Shown here: positions 50,925 to 55,799 of the stretch, in pieces
How the letters are laid out: each line of letters begins with the position of its first letter
Numbering within the stretch: position 1 is the stretch's first letter
Origin: an uncultured Clostridium sp.
GTDB taxonomy: Bacteria > Bacillota > Clostridia > Lachnospirales > Lachnospiraceae
NCBI GenBank assembly: GCA_938036545.1
Contig: CALHQJ010000066.1
Coordinates: forward strand, 1-55,799
DNA length: 55,799 bases
Reading direction: 5' to 3'
Made by a program: the position numbers and the translations under genes
The notes under the pieces: model-generated
What the model was told of the DNA's origin: nothing
What the model saw: the letters and a program-made list of their open reading frames with translations, nothing else
Database searches by the model: none

Positions 50925-52469
50925 TTACTTTGCGTAATCAATTACCCTTGATTCACGGATAACGTTTACCTTAATCTGTCCTGGATATTCCAGTTCGTCC
51001 TCAATTCTCTTTGAGATATCACGAGCCAGCAATACCATGCCGTCATCGTTAATCTGCTCCGGAACAACCATAATCCGGACTTCCCTTCCTGCCTGAATAG
51101 CAAAAGACTTGTCCACTCCCTTAAAGGAATTGGTAATATCTTCTAACTGCTTCAATCTGTTGGTATATGTTTCCAGAGTCTCTCGTCTTGCGCCTGGCCG
51201 TGCAGCAGAAATCGTATCTGCAGCCTGGACAATGCAGGCAATCAAACTCTGAGGTTCAACATCGCCATGGTGGGATTCCACTGCGTTAATAACAGTCGCT
51301 GATTCCTTATACTTACGGCACAAGTCAACGCCCAGCCGAATATGGGAACCTTCCATCTCATGGTCAACGGACTTTCCAATGTCATGTAATAATCCGGCAC
51401 GTTTTGCCAAACGGACATCTAAGCCCATCTCAGCCGCCAATAGGCCAGAAAGCTGTGCTACTTCAATTGAATGCTTTAATGCGTTCTGTCCATAGCTGGT
51501 TCTAAATTTCATCTTGCCCAGAAGTTTTACCAGTTCAGGATGGATGCCATGAATACCTACTTCAAGAGTAGCGGCTTCTCCCTCTTCCCTCATCATAGTT
51601 TCTACTTCTTTTTGTGCTTTTTCAACCATTTCTTCGATTCTGGCCGGATGAATACGTCCGTCCACAATCAAACGTTCCAATGCAATACGGGCTACTTCTC
51701 TTCGAATTGGATCAAATCCTGATAATACTACTGCTTCCGGAGTATCATCAATAATCAGTTCCACGCCGGTTAAGGTCTCCAGAGTACGGATATTACGTCC
51801 CTCTCGACCAATAATTCGGCCTTTCATTTCATCATTAGGAAGCTGTACCACAGAGACTGTTGTCTCTGCAACATGATCGGCAGCACATCGCTGAATGGCT
51901 GTCACGATATAATCTTTCGCCTTTTTGTCGGCTTCTTCTTTTGCCTTGTTTTCCAGTTCCTTAATCAGTTTTGCTGTGTCATGCTTTACGTCTTCTTCAA
52001 CAGATTTTAAAAGATATTCCTTTGCCTGTTCGGAGGTTAGGCCTGAAATTCTCTCCAGTTCCTGTATCCCTTTCTCGTAAAGTAAATCCACTTCTGCAGA
52101 ACGCTTGCCTAAAGATTCCTCTCTGGAAAGTAATCCTGCTTCCCTTTTTTCAAGGGCATCTGCTTTCTTTTCTACGTTCTCTTCCTTGCTTAATACTCGC
52201 CGTTCATAACGCTGAAGTTCTGCTCTTCTCTCTTTCGTTTCCTTTTCCAGCTCATTCTTAGTCTTTAAAGACTCTTCCTTCGCTTCCAGAAGAGCTTCCC
52301 GCTTCTTGGTTTCTGCTACCTTTAACGCTTCATCTATTATCTCCCTGGACTTTTCTTCGGCAGAGCCAATCTTACTTTCATAAGACTTAATACGGTATTG
52401 AGTTGCCGCAATCCAGGTAATAACAGCTACTACTACGCCTGTTATACATGCAGCTATTACTGGTGACAC
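50925..52469 (-). CDS. rny: Ribonuclease Y
   Basis: A 514-residue membrane-anchored endoribonuclease that starts much of mRNA decay in Firmicutes. Order: N-terminal transmembrane helix (IAACITGVVVAVITWIAAT); long coiled coil (about 25-200); KH domain (LPNDEMKGRIIGREGRNIRTLE); HD domain (LLHDIGKSVDHEMEGSHIRLG, about 360). The start codon is GTG at 52469 with AAGGAGG before it. Length is typical. Confidence 0.97.
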   Translation of the reverse strand: MSPVIAACITGVVVAVITWIAATQYRIKSYESKIGSAEEKSREIIDEALKVAETKKREALLEAKEESLKTKNELEKETKERRAELQRYERRVLSKEENVEKKADALEKREAGLLSREESLGKRSAEVDLLYEKGIQELERISGLTSEQAKEYLLKSVEEDVKHDTAKLIKELENKAKEEADKKAKDYIVTAIQRCAADHVAETTVSVVQLPNDEMKGRIIGREGRNIRTLETLTGVELIIDDTPEAVVLSGFDPIRREVARIALERLIVDGRIHPARIEEMVEKAQKEVETMMREEGEAATLEVGIHGIHPELVKLLGKMKFRTSYGQNALKHSIEVAQLSGLLAAEMGLDVRLAKRAGLLHDIGKSVDHEMEGSHIRLGVDLCRKYKESATVINAVESHHGDVEPQSLIACIVQAADTISAARPGARRETLETYTNRLKQLEDITNSFKGVDKSFAIQAGREVRIMVVPEQINDDGMVLLARDISKRIEDELEYPGQIKVNVIRESRVIDYAK

Positions 52470-52570
52470 AGGAGCACCTCCTTATTTAGTTTTCATTGTA
52501 CGAACTACAACAGTATAATTTTATACGTTTTTCGGTAATGTGTCAAGTGTAATACAATAGTTTTGAAAAT

Positions 52571-53200
52571 TTACAGACAATCTGCCCAAATATCGCCTGT
52601 CATCCTCGATAATACACCATGAATCGCATCAAACGAATATCCTCTCCTGGCCAACATTCCAACCGTTTTCTCGTACTCTTTTCTATCTAAGGCCCTTCCC
52701 CAGACGCCTCTTTTTTCTAAAAGCGCCTGTATCTGCACAGATTCATCAATATCCTGTTCTTCTACTATCTGCTCTGCCAGTTCTCTGCTGATTCCTTTCT
52801 GTAAAAGAGTATTCATAATCTGGCGTTTGCTTTTACTGTGGCTGTGAGCCTGGGCATAACGGGAACCGTAAGCCTCATCATCTACATAATGAAACCTAAG
52901 GGTCATAGAAACAGCCCCTTCTATAGCCTGCTCCGGATATCCCTCCCGTTTTAGCTTGGCTCTCAGCTCGGATTCTGTTTTATCAGAAAATTCAAGCAAA
53001 TGAAGTGCTCTCTCCCTGGCTCTGGAACACAAAATCTCCATCAGGCCTGCAACTGCCTTTTCATCCAGAAGTTTTCCCTCTTCAATTTGAAACTTTCGAA
53101 TATCACTGGGATATAAGACAAGCGCAAGATCCCCCTCCAGGAGAATCCTGCGTCTCTTTTTGTCAAACTCCGTGATACTCAGTATCCGGACTTCACTCAT
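52571..53200 (-). CDS. recX: RecA regulatory protein RecX
   Basis: A 209-residue modulator of RecA filaments. It has the all-helical repeats ERALHLLEFSDKTESELRAKLKREGYPEQAIEGAV, SKSKRQIMNTLLQKGISRELAEQI and RKEYEKTVGMLARRGYSFDAI. Its ATG overlaps the recA stop (ATGA, 53200-53197), so the pair is translationally coupled and both are SOS-controlled. Confidence 0.92.
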   Translation of the reverse strand: MSEVRILSITEFDKKRRRILLEGDLALVLYPSDIRKFQIEEGKLLDEKAVAGLMEILCSRARERALHLLEFSDKTESELRAKLKREGYPEQAIEGAVSMTLRFHYVDDEAYGSRYAQAHSHSKSKRQIMNTLLQKGISRELAEQIVEEQDIDESVQIQALLEKRGVWGRALDRKEYEKTVGMLARRGYSFDAIHGVLSRMTGDIWADCL

Positions 53201-54267
53201 TCTTTCTCACTCTTATTTTCTGGCTCAGGCGCCTTTTTTCCGTCCTCTTCTTTACCTGGCTCCTGGCTGCTTCCCTGAAGGTGGTACTTATCCCTTACCT
53301 TCTGTTCAATCTCCTGGCAAATCTCCGGATTATTCTGCAGATAAATCTTGGCGTTTTCACGTCCCTGGCCGATCTTAGCACTGTTATATGCATACCAGGC
53401 GCCACTCTTTTCTACAATATTTTCCTTGGCAGCCAAATCCAGGATATCTCCCTCTCTGGATATGCCCTTACCAAACATAATATCAAACTCTGCCTCTTTA
53501 AATGGAGGAGCAATCTTATTCTTCACTACCTTCACTCTGACACGGCTTCCAATGGCCTCTCCGCCCTGCTTTAACGTCTCGGTACGGCGTACATCCAGAC
53601 GAACGGATGAATAAAACTTCAAAGCACGGCCGCCGGTAGTGGTCTCTGGATTACCAAACATTACTCCAACCTTTTCACGAAGCTGGTTGATAAAGATAAC
53701 AATACAATTAGACTTGCTGATTACAGCTGTCAGCTTTCTCAGTGCCTGAGACATAAGACGAGCCTGGAGTCCCACATGGGAATCTCCCATCTCTCCGTCA
53801 ATCTCTGCCTTTGGAACCAGGGCAGCCACAGAGTCTACAATGACAATATCTACAGCACCGGAACGCACCATAGTCTCTGTAATCTCCAAAGCCTGTTCCC
53901 CATTATCCGGCTGGGATATATACAGATTATCGATATCCACACCAATAGCCTTGGCATAAACCGGGTCCAATGCATGCTCTGCATCAATAAATCCGGCAAT
54001 TCCCCCTCTTTTCTGAACCTCAGCTACCATATGAAGGGCAACCGTAGTCTTACCACTGGACTCAGGTCCATAAATCTCCACAATACGTCCTCTTGGAACT
54101 CCACCTAGGCCCAGGGCAATATCCAGGCTCAGGGAACCAGTTGGAACTGTCTCGATATTCATATTGACTCCAGACTCTCCCAGCTTCATAACAGAGCCTT
54201 TGCCAAAAGATTTTTCAATTTGAGTTAAAGCTGCGTCCAATGCTTTTAATTTATCATCTTTATTCAT
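53197..54267 (-). CDS. recA: Recombinase A
   Basis: A 356-residue ATP-dependent strand-exchange protein and SOS co-protease. Walker A is GPESSGKTT (about 66), Walker B is IVIVDSVAAL, the L2/DNA loop is NQLREKVGVMFGNPETTTGG and a charged Lys/Glu tail ends the protein. The start at 54267 is chosen because GGAGGG lies just upstream and the protein begins MNKDDKLKALDAAL. An SOS box and strong promoter precede it. Confidence 0.98.
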   Translation of the reverse strand: MNKDDKLKALDAALTQIEKSFGKGSVMKLGESGVNMNIETVPTGSLSLDIALGLGGVPRGRIVEIYGPESSGKTTVALHMVAEVQKRGGIAGFIDAEHALDPVYAKAIGVDIDNLYISQPDNGEQALEITETMVRSGAVDIVIVDSVAALVPKAEIDGEMGDSHVGLQARLMSQALRKLTAVISKSNCIVIFINQLREKVGVMFGNPETTTGGRALKFYSSVRLDVRRTETLKQGGEAIGSRVRVKVVKNKIAPPFKEAEFDIMFGKGISREGDILDLAAKENIVEKSGAWYAYNSAKIGQGRENAKIYLQNNPEICQEIEQKVRDKYHLQGSSQEPGKEEDGKKAPEPENKSEKE

Positions 54268-54281
54268 AATTCCCTCCAATG

Positions 54282-54295
54282 CGAACAAACGTTCT
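54282..54295. promoter_or_regulatory. LexA SOS box upstream of recA
   Basis: CGAACAAACGTTCT matches the Gram-positive LexA consensus (CGAAC-N4-GTTCG) except at the last base. It lies between the transcription start and the recA ribosome site, so LexA would block recA-recX. Confidence 0.85.
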
Positions 54296-54308
54296 ATCTG
54301 TATTTATA

Positions 54309-54337
54309 ACTATAATATATCCGTGCCGAAATGTCAA
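54309..54337 (-). promoter_or_regulatory. recA promoter
   Basis: On the minus strand TTGACA (54337-54332), a 17-bp spacer, and TATAGT (54314-54309). The SOS box at 54282-54295 follows directly downstream. Confidence 0.8.
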
Positions 54338-54660
54338 CTATTAATTTTTGTCAAATACAGGCAAGCAAACCACCGCCTTTCTGCCATCTGCAGCAGGCCC
54401 GCCCCTTACTTTTTGCGTTTCTTACCTCTGCTGCAAAAGCTGTTTATACCCATCTGTTACCTGATTAAAATCTGTGAAACTTCCGGAGAATACCGGCTGA
54501 AAACCAGGCAGAAAGAAATTCCGCCGAACTAGTCGTGTTTCATGTCTTATTATACCCCATATAGAAACCGTCTTCAAGACTATTTTCTAAAAAATCCCCT
54601 GTTCTGATAGCCGTACTCCCGTCTCCTACATATCTTAATAAAAAAGGATGGTATTTCCAT
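54338..54660. other. Intergenic region between recA promoter and subtilase
   Basis: No gene is supported; short open frames here have no ribosome site or recognisable composition. A promoter for the plus-strand subtilase must lie in it, but no convincing -10/-35 pair was seen. Confidence 0.4.
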
Positions 54661-55551
54661 GTGGATCAGGTAAAATCTGCAATTCACTGGCAGGAAGCTT
54701 CCCGACAGGGACTTAGCGGCAAAGGTATTGGAGTTGCCGTACTGGACACTGGTATTTTTCCTCATCAGGATTTTGACAACCGGATTTCTGCATTTCAGGA
54801 TTTTGTAAATCGCAAAACAGCTCCTTATGACGACAATGGCCATGGAACTCATATTTCCGCAATTATCGGAGGCAGCGGTTCTGCTTCCGATGGAAGGTAT
54901 AGAGGCATTGCTCCCAGATGCAGCCTGATTAGTATAAAAGTATTGGATCAAAGAGGAAATGGTTTTGCCTCTGATGTGTTAGCCGGTCTTTCCTGGATTC
55001 GAAGTCACAAGGATAACTATGGCATCCGCATTGTAAATATATCTGTCGGATCATTTTCCAGAAAAGGAATGACAGAAAATTCTGCTCTAGTTCGAGGTGT
55101 AAATGCCGCCTGGGATGACGGTCTGGTTGTCGTGGTTGCAGCCGGAAACAACGGGCCTGGGCGCATGACCATTACGACGCCTGGAATCAGCCGAAAGGTT
55201 ATCACCGTAGGGTGTTCTGATGATTATAAGGAAGTTCAGGTTTCTGGTAATCGGATGGTAGACTATTCCGGCCGAGGCCCCACATACGCCTGTGTCCAAA
55301 AGCCCGACATCGTGGCCCCTGGCTCACGGGTAGTAAGCTGTAAAAACGCCTGTAATCTCTACCAAATTAAAAGCGGTACTTCTATGTCTACTCCCATTGT
55401 TTCCGGCGCACTTGCCCTGCTGCTGGAAAAATATCCGGAAATGTCCAACAAGGATGTAAAGCTGCGTCTTCGGGATTCTTGTACGGATTTGGGACTTCCC
55501 CATAACCAGCAGGGATGGGGACTTTTAAATTTAAATCTGCTTTTACGGTAA
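54661..55551 (+). CDS. Subtilase-family (S8) serine protease without signal peptide
   Basis: A 296-residue protease with the catalytic triad in order: Asp in GVAVLDTGIFPHQDF (about 28), His in NGHGTHISAIIGG (about 60) and Ser in KSGTSMSTPIVSGALALLLE (about 240). The oxyanion Asn lies in VAAGNNGPG. No signal peptide or pro-domain is visible, so it resembles the intracellular subtilisins. The start is taken as GTG 54661 with GGATGG 9 nt upstream; no in-frame ATG was found nearby, and the frame stays open upstream, so a longer protein is possible. The substrate is unknown. Confidence 0.9.
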   Translation: MDQVKSAIHWQEASRQGLSGKGIGVAVLDTGIFPHQDFDNRISAFQDFVNRKTAPYDDNGHGTHISAIIGGSGSASDGRYRGIAPRCSLISIKVLDQRGNGFASDVLAGLSWIRSHKDNYGIRIVNISVGSFSRKGMTENSALVRGVNAAWDDGLVVVVAAGNNGPGRMTITTPGISRKVITVGCSDDYKEVQVSGNRMVDYSGRGPTYACVQKPDIVAPGSRVVSCKNACNLYQIKSGTSMSTPIVSGALALLLEKYPEMSNKDVKLRLRDSCTDLGLPHNQQGWGLLNLNLLLR

Positions 55552-55569
55552 TTGTGGATTTGCTTCCTC

Positions 55570-55598
55570 TTGCCAGTTTTGCCTGTTAATGATAAAAT
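55570..55598 (+). promoter_or_regulatory. Promoter of the candidate small RNA
   Basis: TTGCCA (55570-55575), 17-bp spacer, TAAAAT (55593-55598). No gene follows on this strand, only the structured stretch below. Confidence 0.55.
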
Positions 55599-55603
55599 AC
55601 TGC

Positions 55604-55701
55604 TGTCACCAGTTCTGGGAAGAGTGCGGTTTCGCCCGTATCGGAGGTGTCCGGTCTCACACTGATTATCCCGGGAACACGCTCCGGCTGGTGGCTTTTT
55701 A
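55604..55701 (+). ncRNA. Candidate structured small RNA with its own promoter and terminator
   Basis: About 98 nt. The outer stem gtcaccag (55605-55612) pairs with ctggtggc (55688-55695), which runs straight into TTTTT. Inner pairings are ctggga with tcccgg and a small hairpin cgga-ggtg-tccg (55642-55653). No known class (6S, SRP, tmRNA, riboswitch) was recognised. The evidence is promoter plus fold only. Confidence 0.4.
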
Positions 55702-55713
55702 TATTTCACAAAC

Positions 55714-55739
55714 AAAAAAAGCCTTGAATCCTCAAGACT
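55714..55739 (-). terminator. Terminator of the tRNA-Leu gene
   Basis: agccttga (55720-55727) pairs with tcaagact (55732-55739) apart from one mismatch, followed on the minus strand by seven Ts. A T-run on the other side suggests weak bidirectional use. Confidence 0.75.
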
Positions 55740-55746
55740 TTTTAAG

Positions 55747-55799
55747 TGCCGCAGACCGGAATCGAACCGGTACGGGTATCGCTACCCACGGGATTTTAA
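55747..55799 (-). tRNA. tRNA-Leu (anticodon UAA), 3' part only
   Basis: Read on the minus strand, the window edge begins in the anticodon loop (TTAAAATC: U33, UAA anticodon, AA). The anticodon stem arm, a class II variable arm (gtgggtagcgatacccgta), the T-arm GGTTCGATTCC and the acceptor GTCTGCGGC with discriminator A follow. The base after A is not CCA, so CCA must be added by tRNA nucleotidyltransferase. The 5' half is outside the window. Confidence 0.9.

Noticed and set aside
54323..54532. 69-residue open frame between recA and the subtilase
   Set aside because: No ribosome site, composition unlike neighbours, and it overlaps the recA promoter.
55604..55701. 6S or SRP RNA identity for the small RNA
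   Set aside because: It is shorter than 6S, and the SRP apical GGAAG-type tetraloop region is absent.

Overview
The window reads as a chromosomal piece of an anaerobic Firmicute, most likely family Lachnospiraceae (Clostridia). The basis is gene content: a NAD-linked trimeric [FeFe] hydrogenase with its sensory-hydrogenase cluster, HrcA/CIRCE-type groESL control, RNase Y, a SpoIIM-like protein, RecA with a Gram-positive SOS box, YesM/YesN-type glycan sensors and CUT1 sugar importers without their own ATPase. The genus cannot be fixed from sequence reading alone.

Layout. 1-5.5 kb: a sugar importer (binding protein, unknown 169-residue protein, two permeases) divergent from a GH105 unsaturated-uronyl hydrolase; two near-identical palindromic operators of LacI type lie between them. 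5.5-7.9 kb: a XerD-like recombinase with a shortened C-terminus, then a KdgF-like cupin plus a TIM-barrel epimerase. 8-17 kb: housekeeping genes (guaB, a HAD phosphatase, groES-groEL, trkA-trkH). 17.2-27.2 kb: a second uronate-glycan locus (YesM/YesN-type sensor pair, intracellular heparinase II/III-family lyase, ABC importer, a discoidin-like protein). 27.4-30.7 kb: an ABC exporter operon that is visibly decaying (frameshifted permease with an extra stop, frameshifted NEW3-like protein, truncated tetR). 30.9-34.2 kb: an RlmI-type methyltransferase, a two-piece LysO lysine exporter and a LysR regulator. 34.5-43 kb: two divergent hydrogenase operons, one for sensing/regulation (PHP, DRTGG-like proteins, HydS-like, an RsbW-like ATPase) and one catalytic (hydC, an ATPase, a 2Fe-2S protein, hydB, hydA). 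43-55.8 kb: DUF1836, YerC, a Cof phosphatase, a YbhJ-like aconitase homologue, an orphan NMT1-like binding protein, SpoIIM-like, nudF, proC, rny, recX-recA, a subtilase without signal peptide, a candidate small RNA, and a tRNA-Leu(UAA) cut by the window edge.

How the genes work together: the two glycan loci, GH105 and KdgF point to import and intracellular breakdown of unsaturated uronic-acid oligosaccharides (pectin, glycosaminoglycan or alginate type). Excess reductant from fermentation would leave as H2 through HydABC.

The most unusual thing in the window is a family of small non-coding mobile elements (42, 56, 69, about 108 and 155 bp) with GTAAC-type terminal inverted repeats. Five copies are flanked by 8-bp direct repeats (exact in three, one mismatch in two), which suggests MITEs moved by an IS66-like transposase. 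Nearly all copies and fragments sit within about 30 bp of a stop codon. One copy has its 17-nt hairpin centre inverted relative to its flanks.
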